Below are positions 24,603-33,257 of a DNA stretch of 64,000 nt, in pieces (within the stretch, counting starts at the first letter, position 1; each line of letters starts with the position of its first letter). The stretch lies in NCBI RefSeq assembly GCF_000411295.1, contig NZ_KE150421.1, forward strand, positions 2,356,329 to 2,420,328. Direction: 5' to 3'. Origin of the DNA: Paenisporosarcina sp. HGH0030. Its GTDB lineage: Bacteria; Bacillota; Bacilli; Bacillales_A; Planococcaceae. The notes under the pieces were generated by a model. It was not told where the DNA came from and did no database searches. It worked only from the letters and a program-made list of their open reading frames with translations. A program made the position numbers and the translations under genes.

Positions 24603-24632
24603 ACATGAAGAAATACATTTTAAGCCATACTT
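24603..24632 (+). promoter_or_regulatory. SigG-like promoter of the small spore-type gene
   Basis: ACATG, 18-base spacer, CATACTT. This is close to the forespore SigG consensus (GHATR, CATWMTA). The same boxes and spacing recur in front of the degenerate paralogue at 27992-28021. Confidence 0.5.
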
Positions 24633-24668
24633 ACTATGTACGGCCAACTTGAAAGGAGACATGATCAA

Positions 24669-24872
24669 ATGCCAAAAAACAATCAGAATTCTTCAGGTAA
24701 CTCTTCAGGTAACAACAACCGAAACAAAACGAAAACACCACCAAAAACTGGGCAAACAAATGGTGCTCTAACAGGTCGAGAAGAATTCTCTCGTGAATTG
24801 ACTGAAATCATTAATAAAGCCACACAATCAGGGCAAAGCCAAACTGCTCAAAAACGAAAAAATAACAAATAG
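24669..24872 (+). CDS. Small hydrophilic protein, probably forespore-expressed
   Basis: 67 residues, rich in Asn, Lys, Gln, Ser and Thr, with no Cys or Trp: PKNNQNSSGNSSGNNNRNK, then GREEFSRELTEIINKATQSG, ending KRKNNK. Composition and size resemble small acid-soluble spore proteins, but the GPR cleavage motif is not evident and I do not recognise the family. The ATG at 24669 follows GGAG by ten bases; the open frame extends to 24636 without a ribosome site. A degenerate second copy lies at 28028-28215. Confidence 0.7.
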   Translation: MPKNNQNSSGNSSGNNNRNKTKTPPKTGQTNGALTGREEFSRELTEIINKATQSGQSQTAQKRKNNK

Positions 24873-24890
24873 TTTTTTCTCAACTCACAT

Positions 24891-24929
24891 GAAAAGAAGC
24901 AGGATTCCTAAGGGGATGCCTGCTTCTTT
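24891..24929 (+). terminator. Terminator of the small spore-type gene
   Basis: AAAAGAAGCAGG and CCTGCTTCTTTT arms around a 15-base loop, followed by T residues. Confidence 0.8.
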
Positions 24930-24958
24930 TTCTATATAAAAGGCACAAATGCCTGTTT

Positions 24959-25624
24959 TTATTTTCCTTCATGCATTGACTTAAGATGGGTCATATTCAA
25001 ATAAATGGTTTTCCCATTCCCTGTAACCAACTCCACCAAAACAGGATCGACTTGGTTCAAAATCCCGATTTTTCCGGAATCTTTTCCTAAATCAAATAGC
25101 ACTATTTTCCCGATATACATTTTCATTTGCTCTTTAAATGTGTGAGCGAATGATTCGTCAGAAGAATTAAATTGTTGACCTATCTTAATTTGATAAGGGG
25201 TTTGGTTGATATAGGGGATTAGCCATTTAAGATGGACGATTGGAATGTAAATCGTTTTAAATGCTGGCGAATCGAACACAATATAGTCTTCTTTGACATA
25301 TCGGATATAACCATGTACTGTATGACTTCCGGTTAAAAAAAGTTCTACAAATTTACCAGACGCGTTCGTTAATATCTGTTTCATGGATAGCTGCTTTTCC
25401 TCTTTTTCAAACGGTGACATATCATTATTAATGTATTCTTCAGTATACGTTGTTTCCACTTTTTTTACGGAGATAAGATGCACGACTGGCAAATACACAT
25501 AATGTTGACCGTTAAAGAGGACAATAATATCCGAACCTACTTCCAGAAGCTTTCCTATGATTGATTTTTTGGAGGATACTTCAACATCTATTATTTGACC
25601 TATATAAGAATCTAGACTATTCAT
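24959..25624 (-). CDS. CotB-like spore coat protein, short form
   Basis: 221 residues built from three Sm-like beta-rich repeats (about 5-55, 80-135, 165-220), each of the pattern IGQIIDV...GKLLEVGSDIIVLF...YLPVVHLISV. The same repeat makes up the CotB-like protein encoded 2 kb away. It lacks the charged C-terminal tail of CotB. Probably an outer coat protein; role inferred from the repeat family and spore-gene context. A ribosome site (AAAGGAG) precedes the ATG. Confidence 0.65.
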   Translation of the reverse strand: MNSLDSYIGQIIDVEVSSKKSIIGKLLEVGSDIIVLFNGQHYVYLPVVHLISVKKVETTYTEEYINNDMSPFEKEEKQLSMKQILTNASGKFVELFLTGSHTVHGYIRYVKEDYIVFDSPAFKTIYIPIVHLKWLIPYINQTPYQIKIGQQFNSSDESFAHTFKEQMKMYIGKIVLFDLGKDSGKIGILNQVDPVLVELVTGNGKTIYLNMTHLKSMHEGK

Positions 25625-25654
25625 TTATTCAACTCCTTTACTTATAAAATGAAG

Positions 25655-26354
25655 AGAAGCCACAAATTAAATATAACTAACGTGACGAAAAGAGTCGCTG
25701 GAATAACCAATAATGCTGGTCTTCGGTATTTCTTTCTTAAAAAGAAGATCGATAAGTAAGTTAAGCGTCGCAATTCCAATCATGGAAGGAACGAAAGCGA
25801 AATGTCTATAGGAAATCAAATCTAAACCAACCATTTTTAAACCAATTAGATTTGCTATATTACTCTCTCACCGATTGGCAAACTGGCAGACGTCGCAATA
25901 AATACTCCCGCGAATAAATTAGGCAATTTTTGATGTGTTTCAACCGAGACATGCTTACGATATGTAGGATGATTGGAGTGGTAATCAGAATACTTCCGTC
26001 ATTATTGAAGAAGATGGTCATTAAAAACACAATCATACAGGAATAGTTTTAGTCCAGACCCTTTGCTTAATTAGCCAGATTAACCGCAACCCCCCAGAAA
26101 ACTCCTTTACTTTCCAAAACAATACAAATGACAATTGTCGAAATGATCGTGATGGATGGTCCGCTTACCAGCTTAAATATTTCAAGAACATCACTAAATT
26201 GCACCACACCTGCAACAATAAGTAGAAGTGCTCCACAAAGTGCAGGGATGGATTCATTTATTCCCTGGGGTCTCCAAAGGATGAACAAAGTTGTGAGTGC
26301 AAAAATTGTAAATGTATTAACAAGTTCATATTTATGCATTTGGATTAATCCCAT
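25655..26354 (-). pseudogene. Decayed ArsB-type arsenite/anion permease
   Basis: The N-terminal 95 residues are intact (MHKYELVNTFTIFALTTLFI, then WRPQGINESIPALCGALLL) and end at a stop at 26067. Shifted frames continue with FFNNDGSILITTPIILHIVS, then VGLDLISYRHFAFVPSMIG, both hallmarks of ArsB permeases (usually ~430 residues). Several frameshifts and stops separate them, and the last third is gone. No arsR or arsC is adjacent. Clearly non-functional. Confidence 0.85.
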
Positions 26355-26490
26355 TAAAACGGAATTTCATTTTTTTCTTATTATTACGTTCAATTTGTAT
26401 TGACTGCGACTCTATTGAGAGTGGATGGTAAAGACGACTGTGACTGCAGTTTGTTCAACTACAGGTCTTTCATCCTTTTTTGTAGGATGA

Positions 26491-27552
26491 TTACTTTTTC
26501 CTTTTTTGTGCTTTTCTCTTCATGCGTTTATTTCTTCGCATCATCGCAAGATACAATTCTTCTTCATACGTTAATCTTGTATAGGTTGAACTTGTATAGG
26601 TTGATGATTCTTGGTTTCCATCTGACTGCTTGCCATTTTTTGACGATTTTTTTGATGTTTCTTGGTCTCCGTCTGATTCCTTGTCTTTTTTTGACGAGTT
26701 TTTTGATGTTTCTTGGTCTCCGTCTGATTCCTTGCCTTTTTTTGACTTTGTTTGTTGGGCATTTTCTTCTTCAGTTTGTTTGGCATTTTCTTCTTCAGTT
26801 TTTTTCTCTTCTGATTTATTAATATTTAGACTGAAATTTTTCACATGATAGTTAGCGATTCGGAAGATTTCGTTGTTAACAACCATTACTAGGTATTCAT
26901 CATTGGCTTCGGTTAATAGACCTTCTATACTTTCCGGACCTTTTCTATTTATTTTAATCCAAGAGTATGTCAGATTTTTCAATAAACCATTGGTGTTGTC
27001 TGCAGTAATTTGATCATAAACATCTTTTATTTCGTTCATTTTTAAGATTGCTTCATCTTCAGTAGCTTCGTCCGTTAACGTTTCCTCTACTTTTACTTCC
27101 TCATCTTTTACATCGACGTTATTGGTCTTGGGTATAGCGTGACTAAAACTTTTGATATGTTGTTCTTTGTAAAAAATTAATCCGTCCTGCTCAGTATGAA
27201 GAACAAAGAAGTCGTCCTTTACATCAATCAGTGTCCCAAACTTGGATTCTGGACCTTTCCCATTAATCTGGATAATTTGATCTTTGAAATGACCTGCAAC
27301 TTCATTAAACTTGGCTGCTTTAACTAGGTAATTGGAATCATACACTCTTAAAATAGAATTAAATCGAATCTGGGAATTTTCTTTAATACTTTTAATGTGA
27401 GCGGTTTTGTAATAAATAATTTCGCCATCTTCTTTTTGCAGGGTTAAATAATCATCGTTGACATCCAGTAAAACGCCTACATTTGAATCGGGACCACCTT
27501 TGTAAACTTGAACTGACCTTCCAACTAATGAGATTAAATACTCATCTTTCAT
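26491..27552 (-). CDS. CotB-family spore coat protein
   Basis: About 353 residues. Three repeats of an Sm-like unit (about 1-50, 75-130, 190-245) with the CotB signatures YKGGPDSNVGVLLDV, INGKGPESKFGTLIDV and INRKGPESIEGLLTE, followed by a charged tail made of 17-residue repeats (KxKESDGDQETSKxSSK). Bacillus subtilis CotB has the same three-repeat core and a Ser/Lys/Arg-rich tail that is phosphorylated by CotH; Ser sites are present here too. The start at 27552 is preferred (GGGG site upstream); the open frame reaches 27582. CotH and CotG partners are not in the window. Confidence 0.85.
   Translation of the reverse strand: MKDEYLISLVGRSVQVYKGGPDSNVGVLLDVNDDYLTLQKEDGEIIYYKTAHIKSIKENSQIRFNSILRVYDSNYLVKAAKFNEVAGHFKDQIIQINGKGPESKFGTLIDVKDDFFVLHTEQDGLIFYKEQHIKSFSHAIPKTNNVDVKDEEVKVEETLTDEATEDEAILKMNEIKDVYDQITADNTNGLLKNLTYSWIKINRKGPESIEGLLTEANDEYLVMVVNNEIFRIANYHVKNFSLNINKSEEKKTEEENAKQTEEENAQQTKSKKGKESDGDQETSKNSSKKDKESDGDQETSKKSSKNGKQSDGNQESSTYTSSTYTRLTYEEELYLAMMRRNKRMKRKAQKRKK
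26611..26757 (-). repeat. 51-base tandem repeats in the cotB-like tail
   Basis: Almost three copies of a 51-base unit encoding 17 residues. The first two copies differ at only a few bases, which indicates recent expansion or correction. Copy number is likely to vary between strains. Confidence 0.8.
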
Positions 27553-27771
27553 CCCGTTTTCCCCTTTCTTCTGTCTTGTCATTGCAAAACAAATAAAAAT
27601 GCCTCATTAATTTTATTTAGGGCAAATTATTAAGTTTATGATTATGTATATGTCTATGACTTCCATTGTGCATAGGTGAATTAATCAATTATTATCGTGC
27701 TGTTTTTGATTGCTTTCCTAATTCAAAGAAATTGGTGACTAAATTGTAGAATATATACTGGAGGTTTCGCA

Positions 27772-27974
27772 GTGGGAAAAATGCAATTTTTATATCAACT
27801 GAAATTAATTCCTTCATTACTTGAAGAATCAAATTGGACTGATAAAGAAAATAATATGTTCAGCATCACTCCGAAGAAGAAGCAAATACTTTGATGGAAA
27901 AAGACCCCGCAATAAAAGAAGGCATAATGGAGGCTAAGTTGTTTCCCTATCGCGTAGCGTTAATAAAAGATTAA
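27772..27974 (+). pseudogene. YciI-family protein remnant
   Basis: Opens with FLYQLKLIPSLLEESNWTD and resumes, after a deletion and frameshift near 27866, with EEEANTLMEKDPAIKEGIM and LFPYRVALIKD. These are the two ends of a YciI-like protein (~95 residues); the centre (~40 residues) is missing. TGGAGG still precedes the GTG start. Confidence 0.75.
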
Positions 27975-27991
27975 TAGGATATTTTTCAGTT

Positions 27992-28021
27992 ACATCAAAA
28001 TCCCTTTTTTAAGCCATACTT
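27992..28021 (+). promoter_or_regulatory. SigG-like promoter of the degenerate paralogue
   Basis: ACATC, 18-base spacer, CATACTT, matching the promoter at 24603-24632 including the shared AAGCCATACTT. It is better preserved than the gene behind it. Confidence 0.45.
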
Positions 28022-28027
28022 TCTTAT

Positions 28028-28215
28028 ATGGGGAGAGACAACCATAATTCATCAAGCAACAATAAAAATTCGTTGCACAAACACCGAAAGCTTTGAAACA
28101 AAAACTCCAGCATAAGCAAGAAGAGTTTTCTCGCGAATTCCCTAACTCGGTAATAAAACTGGAAAGCAAGATGGGAAATCAGCAACTCAAGGGAATAGAA
28201 ACAAAAGCTAATTAA
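28028..28215 (+). pseudogene. Degenerate copy of the small spore-type gene
   Basis: The N-terminal part (DNHNSSSNNKNS) stops early. A shifted frame continues with QEEFSREFPNSVIKLESKMG, aligning with REEFSRELTEIINKATQSG of the gene at 24669. Base-level similarity extends upstream through the promoter. Confidence 0.65.
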
Positions 28216-28241
28216 GCGATACCCAATTGGAGTGAATACCG

Positions 28242-28430
28242 ATGAGCAGTAATCGTGAAAAAGAGATTTTTTCTGACCCTGCCAATACGATTGTCAGTGT
28301 AAACGGCGTTCAAGTTTTTCTTGATAATAAGTTTGAAGATGAAACGTTGAATGAGGAAATCGAAAAAGAGTACCATGTGGAAAATGAAGGAAAACCCATT
28401 ATCAAGCAGCCAAAAAAGAAACAGCATTAA
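28242..28430 (+). CDS. Small hypothetical protein (62 residues)
   Basis: SSNREKEIFSDPANTIVSVN, then a Lys/Glu-rich tail ending PKKKQH. Soluble, acidic centre, basic end. GGAGTG lies nine bases before the ATG and a strong terminator follows directly. No family recognised. It follows the degenerate spore-type gene by 26 bases, so it may belong to the same transcript and be expressed in the forespore (inference). Confidence 0.7.
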   Translation: MSSNREKEIFSDPANTIVSVNGVQVFLDNKFEDETLNEEIEKEYHVENEGKPIIKQPKKKQH

Positions 28431-28432
28431 TC

Positions 28433-28472
28433 AAACGAACCATCTTTTATTCGTGTAAAAGGTGGTTCGTTT
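28433..28472 (+). terminator. Terminator of the 62-residue protein gene
   Basis: AAACGAACCATCTTTTA and TGTAAAAGGTGGTTCGTTT arms around a tight loop. Confidence 0.85.
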
Positions 28473-28648
28473 CATTTTGTTTTCTATCTATACATCCAAT
28501 GTCTCTTAATAGGATTTGTGCGTTGATTTCAGTCGCTACATGATATTCGTTGCCCTTTTTTGATACAGAAACTTTTCCCTAATCCTCATAAAAAGAAAGG
28601 CGCGTGGGAATACTTCTTATAGCGATTTAAAATAGGAGGATATTTAAT

Positions 28649-30322
28649 TTGGAAACGATAGAAAACTCATTATCCATTTTCGCCCTTGGCGGCGTAAATG
28701 AAATCGGAAAAAACATGTATGTCCTGCAAGTTGAAAACGATATCGTAGTCATCGACTGCGGATCTAAATTTCCAGATGAAAGCTTACTTGGCATAGATTT
28801 AATCATTCAAGATATTTCCTATTTACAGGAAAACAAGGAAAAGGTTCGAGCTTTAATTGTTACGCATGGTCATGAAGATCATATTGGGGGCATCCCATAC
28901 TTATTAAAACAATTGAATATGCCGATTTATGCCACAAGAATGACGTTGGGATTAATTGAAATCAAGTTGAAAGAACACGGACTATTACGACAAACTGAAA
29001 TGAATTTGATTGATTCCAAGTCAAAAATCAACTTCAATGCCATTACATGTACCTTCTTTAAAACAAACCACAGCATCCCAGATTGTTTAGGAATTGCCTT
29101 TCACACACCTGAAGGTACGGTTGTTCATACCGGGGACTTTAAATTCGATTTAACTCCAGTGAATAATGAATATGCGGACATTCATGAAATGGCTGAAATC
29201 GGCAAGAATGGTGTTCTTGTATTATTATCAGAAAGTACAAATGCGGAACGTCCTGGATTTACTCCATCAGAATCTTTAGTTGGCGGACACATTGAAGATG
29301 CCTTCCGAAAAGCGAACAGGAAAGTATTTATTTCAACATTTGCATCCAATGTTCATCGAGTTCAACAAGTCGTGGATGCCGCCCAAAAAACAAACCGAAA
29401 ACTTGTCCTACTCGGGCGCAGTATGGTGAATGTGGTTTCTGTTGCTATGGAGCAGGGTTATTTAAATGTTCCCGAGGGCATGATTATTGACCCGCATGAT
29501 ATCAAGCGAATGGCTCCAGAAAACGTAGCTATTCTTTGTACAGGAAGCCAAGGGGAAACCATGGCGGCTTTATCGCGCTTAGCAAGCTCCAACTATCGTC
29601 AAGTAGAAATCCTGCCTGAAGATACTGTGATTTTCGCTTCGTCACCTATACCTGGAAATGAACGGAATGTTTCACGAGTTATCGATAATTTGTATCGGTT
29701 AAGAGCAAAAGTCATTTATGGTTCTGGTAGTGCTACAGGGATGCATGTTTCCGGACATGCCTGCCAAGAAGAATTGAAACTGATGCTGACGTTGATGAAA
29801 CCGAAATATTTTATCCCAATTCACGGAGAGCTCAGAATGCTACATCAGCATCGGTTATTAGCCGAATCAGTTGGTGTGGAAAGAGAAAATGTCTTTATCA
29901 TCAGCAATGGAGACGTAGTAGACGTAAACAACTCCATTGCACGCCAAACGCGAAAGGTCCCTTCCGGCAACATTTTTGTCGACGGATTAGGGATTGGGGA
30001 TGTAGGAAACATTGTGTTGCGGGATCGCAAGCTTCTATCTGAAGACGGGATGATTGTCATCGTCATTACTCTCAGTAAGTCCGATGGTCAAATTATTTCC
30101 GGACCTGATACCATTTCCCGGGGCTTCGTCTATGCACGTGATGCTGAAGAACTGATGAAGGAAGTGGATCGATTAGTGTTGACTACCATCCAAACAACTG
30201 AATCAGCGAATGGACGACAGCGTAACGTACTGAAGCAAAGCATTAAAGCTACCTTAGGGAAGTTTATATTTGCAAAAACGAAAAGAAAGCCGATGATTCT
30301 ACCTATCATTATCGAGATTTAA
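28649..30322 (+). CDS. Ribonuclease J family protein
   Basis: A 557-residue metallo-beta-lactamase/beta-CASP nuclease with 5'-to-3' exonuclease and endonuclease activity on RNA in the family. Zinc site HGHEDHIGG (His73, His75, Asp77, His78), HTGDFKFD, beta-CASP motifs ILCTGSQGE and GSGSATGMHVSGHA, PIHGE, and the C-terminal end KRKPMILPIIIEI, nearly identical to the end of RNase J1. The start is TTG, eight bases after AGGAGG. It stands alone, not next to rpoY/ykzG (the rnjA context in Bacillus), so it may be an extra paralogue. Confidence 0.9.
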   Translation: METIENSLSIFALGGVNEIGKNMYVLQVENDIVVIDCGSKFPDESLLGIDLIIQDISYLQENKEKVRALIVTHGHEDHIGGIPYLLKQLNMPIYATRMTLGLIEIKLKEHGLLRQTEMNLIDSKSKINFNAITCTFFKTNHSIPDCLGIAFHTPEGTVVHTGDFKFDLTPVNNEYADIHEMAEIGKNGVLVLLSESTNAERPGFTPSESLVGGHIEDAFRKANRKVFISTFASNVHRVQQVVDAAQKTNRKLVLLGRSMVNVVSVAMEQGYLNVPEGMIIDPHDIKRMAPENVAILCTGSQGETMAALSRLASSNYRQVEILPEDTVIFASSPIPGNERNVSRVIDNLYRLRAKVIYGSGSATGMHVSGHACQEELKLMLTLMKPKYFIPIHGELRMLHQHRLLAESVGVERENVFIISNGDVVDVNNSIARQTRKVPSGNIFVDGLGIGDVGNIVLRDRKLLSEDGMIVIVITLSKSDGQIISGPDTISRGFVYARDAEELMKEVDRLVLTTIQTTESANGRQRNVLKQSIKATLGKFIFAKTKRKPMILPIIIEI

Positions 30323-30341
30323 CTTGATTGCATACATGAAT

Positions 30342-30377
30342 AAAAGCGAACTCCATAAATTAAAGGAGTTCGCTTTT
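30342..30377 (+). terminator. Terminator of the RNase J gene
   Basis: AAAAGCGAACTCC and GGAGTTCGCTTTT arms around a 10-base loop, then T residues. Confidence 0.9.
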
Positions 30378-30485
30378 TTAAATTTATATACTGGTATGTC
30401 ATTTAAAAAAGGTTTCGTCATTTTCCAATTCGATATGATAACGATTCATACCCTTGAGGAGAAGGTCACGAACATAGTCGATTGC

Positions 30486-30520
30486 AAACACCCATCTTCG
30501 AAAACAGAAGATGGGTGTTT
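30486..30520. other. Isolated perfect hairpin
   Basis: AAACACCCATCTTC pairs perfectly with GAAGATGGGTGTTT (14 bp, 7-base loop). No gene ends next to it and there is no proper T-run beyond the arm. It may end a lost gene or a small RNA. The rest of 30323-30674 contains no supported gene. Confidence 0.55.
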
Positions 30521-30674
30521 AGTGGACAATATATAAAATTATTATAAGTTATTCCATTTACTTTTTACTCACACCCAAATGCATCATACTAAAATTCCTC
30601 TTCAAGAGTTCCCAGGTTTCAGTTACTGAGTAGATCATGCATTGTCGAATAAGCTTTGACGATATTAATGATGT

Positions 30675-31781
30675 TCAGGATTCTTTTTTTAATTGGTTTT
30701 TGCGTAACGCATATATAACTACTAACAAAAGAGGTAAAAATAATCCTATTGATAATGAATATGAAACAAGCGTTGTACTGTCCCAATTTTTTTGGTAGAT
30801 AACGTTTGGATAAATCACAAGAGAAAGGGCAATGGCAATCATGCCTAACGGTATAGTTAAGGGACGATAATCTTTTAAATTTAAAATTTGTGCAATCCCT
30901 AAAACGGAAGCGTAAAAATAAAGGGTCGCCTTAAAGTAGAGCGCAATAATCCAAAAGGCGGCCATTAACGCCTCGATACGCTGTACAAAATCCCCGATAT
31001 TTATCCTTTTAGCCAATTCATAGCCAGGATATAACTGTCTTGTAGTATTCTCGGCACCTAATACCGCAACACACAAAAATGTAATGATGATGGTGACGAT
31101 TCCACCTATTAAGTTTCCAATTAAAAAGGATTTTTTTCCTTGTCTAGCTTTGTTTATAAATGCAGGAAAAATCATTACCAAAATAACAGCATTGACAGAA
31201 GAGTAAACCACTAAATTCAGGGATGATTGAACAATTTTTTTTGTTCCTGCCTCATATACAGGTTGTATGTTTTCAAACTTGATTTCTGGTGAAATAAACA
31301 CCACTAAAATGAGAAATAGGAAGAAGAAAACAACAATTAAGATTTCGGCCGACCTAGCGATTGTCTCTAACCCAAGACGAACACCCATCATGATAATCAT
31401 TCCCATAAGTGTATTTAGCGCTACCATTGGAGTAGTTGGCAGCACATGGATATTTAGAAAAGTTCCAGAATGAGCTAGAAGATTAGTGGTATAAAGAAAA
31501 GAAAGCGACACAAATAAAAGAGAAAATATTGTCCCTATCCATTTCCCAAAGAGTTTATTATTGATTTCAATAAAAGTGAGATTTGGAAACCATTTCCCTA
31601 TTGTGCAAAATAGCCAAATGACTAGTAACCCAATCCCCATCCCGAATATCGCGGCAATCCAAGCGTCTTGCTTCGCATTTTGAGCTAAGCCTGATGGTAC
31701 AAGCAAGATGCTCGAACCAATCGTAAATAGGGTGACTAGAACAAGAAATTGGTACGAATTTATTTTTACATCCTTCATCAT
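30675..31781 (-). CDS. Germinant receptor B subunit, second copy (GerB family)
   Basis: A 368-residue integral membrane protein of the GerB/APC-like family, about ten helices. It should form the germinant-binding membrane subunit of a GerA-type nutrient receptor in the inner spore membrane. It is a near twin of the preceding gene: VFISPEIKFENIQPV, the WIIALYFK segment and IYPNVIYQ recur almost unchanged. Last gene of the operon, separated from the first copy by 92 bases that resemble the sequence after this gene, which shows a recent tandem duplication. Confidence 0.9.
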   Translation of the reverse strand: MMKDVKINSYQFLVLVTLFTIGSSILLVPSGLAQNAKQDAWIAAIFGMGIGLLVIWLFCTIGKWFPNLTFIEINNKLFGKWIGTIFSLLFVSLSFLYTTNLLAHSGTFLNIHVLPTTPMVALNTLMGMIIMMGVRLGLETIARSAEILIVVFFFLFLILVVFISPEIKFENIQPVYEAGTKKIVQSSLNLVVYSSVNAVILVMIFPAFINKARQGKKSFLIGNLIGGIVTIIITFLCVAVLGAENTTRQLYPGYELAKRINIGDFVQRIEALMAAFWIIALYFKATLYFYASVLGIAQILNLKDYRPLTIPLGMIAIALSLVIYPNVIYQKNWDSTTLVSYSLSIGLFLPLLLVVIYALRKNQLKKES

Positions 31782-31873
31782 TTCATATCATACCTTCCGC
31801 TCCAATAGGACTCCCAGGTACCTGTCACTGAGTTGGCAATACATTTCCAACTTGGCTTTTAACAAATTTTTTC

Positions 31874-32989
31874 CTAAGGATTTCTGGCCTCTTTTTTTAA
31901 TTTCTTTTTTCGTAACCCATATATAACTACCAGCAAAAGAGGTAAAAAAAATCCGTATGACAATGTTAAGGAATTACCCGTTGTACTGTCCCATTTTTGT
32001 TGGTAAATGACGTTAGGATAAATCACGAGAGAAAGGACAACAGCAATCATACCTAAGGGGAGTGTTAAAGGGCGGTAATCTTTCAAATTTAGAATTTGTG
32101 CCGTACCTAAAACGGAAGCATAAAAATAAAGTACTGTCTTAAAGTAGAGCGCAATAATCCAAAGTGTGGCCATTAACCCCTCGATACGCTGTACAAAATC
32201 CCCAACATTTATCCTTTTAGCCAATTCATAGCTAGGAAAAGACTGTCTTGCAGTATTCTCATAACCTAATACAGCAACACTCAAAAATGTAATAATAATA
32301 ATGACGATGCCACCTATTAAGTTTCCGAATAAAAAGGATTTTTTACCTTGTTTCATTTTGTTAATAAAGGAAGGAAAAATCATTAATAAAATAACGGCAT
32401 TAACTGAAGATACTACGAAATAAAATAAGGATGATTGAACGATCTTTTTCATACCCACCTCAAATACAGGCTGTATGTTTTCAAACTTGATTTCAGGTGA
32501 AATAAACACCACTAAAATGAAAAAAAGGACGAAGAAAACGGCAATTAAGATTTCTGCAGAACGAGCGATGGTTTCCAATCCAAGACGGACTCCCATCACC
32601 ACTACCCCCACCATAAGAATACTAAGGGCTACCATTGGAGTACTTGGCAGCGCATGGATGTTTAGGAATTTCCCACAATAAAACAAAAGTTCTGAAGTAT
32701 AAAGTAAAGTCGTGAGTACAAAAAAAACAGAAAAAGCTTTACCTATCCATTTTCCAAATACTTTTTCATTGATTTGGATAATGGTGAGGTGAGGGAACCA
32801 AAGAGCTATAGTGATGAATAGCCATATGAACAATAACCCGATTCCCGTACCAATTATAGCGGCAATCCAAGCGTCTTGTTTCGCGTCGGTTGCTAATACT
32901 GATGGTACAGTTAAGAGACTTGTACCAATCGTAAAAAAAATAACTAAAATTAGAAATTGGTACGAGTTTATTTTAACGTCTTGCATCAT
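31874..32989 (-). CDS. Germinant receptor B subunit, first copy (GerB family)
   Basis: 371 residues, about ten transmembrane helices, with SYQFLILVIFFTIGTSLL at the N-terminus and WDSTTGNSLTLSYGFFLPLL near the end. Differences from the downstream twin cluster near the ends and in a few helices, which could alter germinant specificity while keeping assembly with the shared A and C subunits. It follows the small two-helix subunit gene by 32 bases. Confidence 0.9.
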   Translation of the reverse strand: MMQDVKINSYQFLILVIFFTIGTSLLTVPSVLATDAKQDAWIAAIIGTGIGLLFIWLFITIALWFPHLTIIQINEKVFGKWIGKAFSVFFVLTTLLYTSELLFYCGKFLNIHALPSTPMVALSILMVGVVVMGVRLGLETIARSAEILIAVFFVLFFILVVFISPEIKFENIQPVFEVGMKKIVQSSLFYFVVSSVNAVILLMIFPSFINKMKQGKKSFLFGNLIGGIVIIIITFLSVAVLGYENTARQSFPSYELAKRINVGDFVQRIEGLMATLWIIALYFKTVLYFYASVLGTAQILNLKDYRPLTLPLGMIAVVLSLVIYPNVIYQQKWDSTTGNSLTLSYGFFLPLLLVVIYGLRKKKLKKEARNP

Positions 32990-33021
32990 TTATATCATAC
33001 CTTCCGCTCCACACTGTTCTT

Positions 33022-33255
33022 TTACTTTAACAAATGAGCAATAACATCATTAAGAGGTTTAAACACAAAAGTGAGTAAATCTAATGGAGTTGGAATAGAT
33101 TTTCCAAATCCTAGTGTAATACTTATTCCTACGGCAATAGCAAGAAGTATATAAAACACAAGTAACTCTTTTTTATACTTTTTTTCCAATAGAGGTGGAA
33201 CTTCAATCCACAGAATGGTAGCCGCAATCAGGAGTATTCCTATACTTTTCAACAT
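33022..33255 (-). CDS. Small two-helix germinant receptor subunit (D-type)
   Basis: 77 residues with two hydrophobic helices (about 3-20 and 31-53). Small two-helix proteins encoded within GerA-type operons are known as D subunits and modulate receptor function. It lies two bases after gerC, so tightly coupled. The sequence itself is not strongly conserved; the assignment rests on topology and position. Confidence 0.75.
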   Translation of the reverse strand: MLKSIGILLIAATILWIEVPPLLEKKYKKELLVFYILLAIAVGISITLGFGKSIPTPLDLLTFVFKPLNDVIAHLLK

Positions 33256-33257
33256 GA

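Noticed and set aside
30324-30536. 70-residue ORF after the RNase J gene
   Set aside because: It reads through the RNase J terminator and a second perfect hairpin; no ribosome site.
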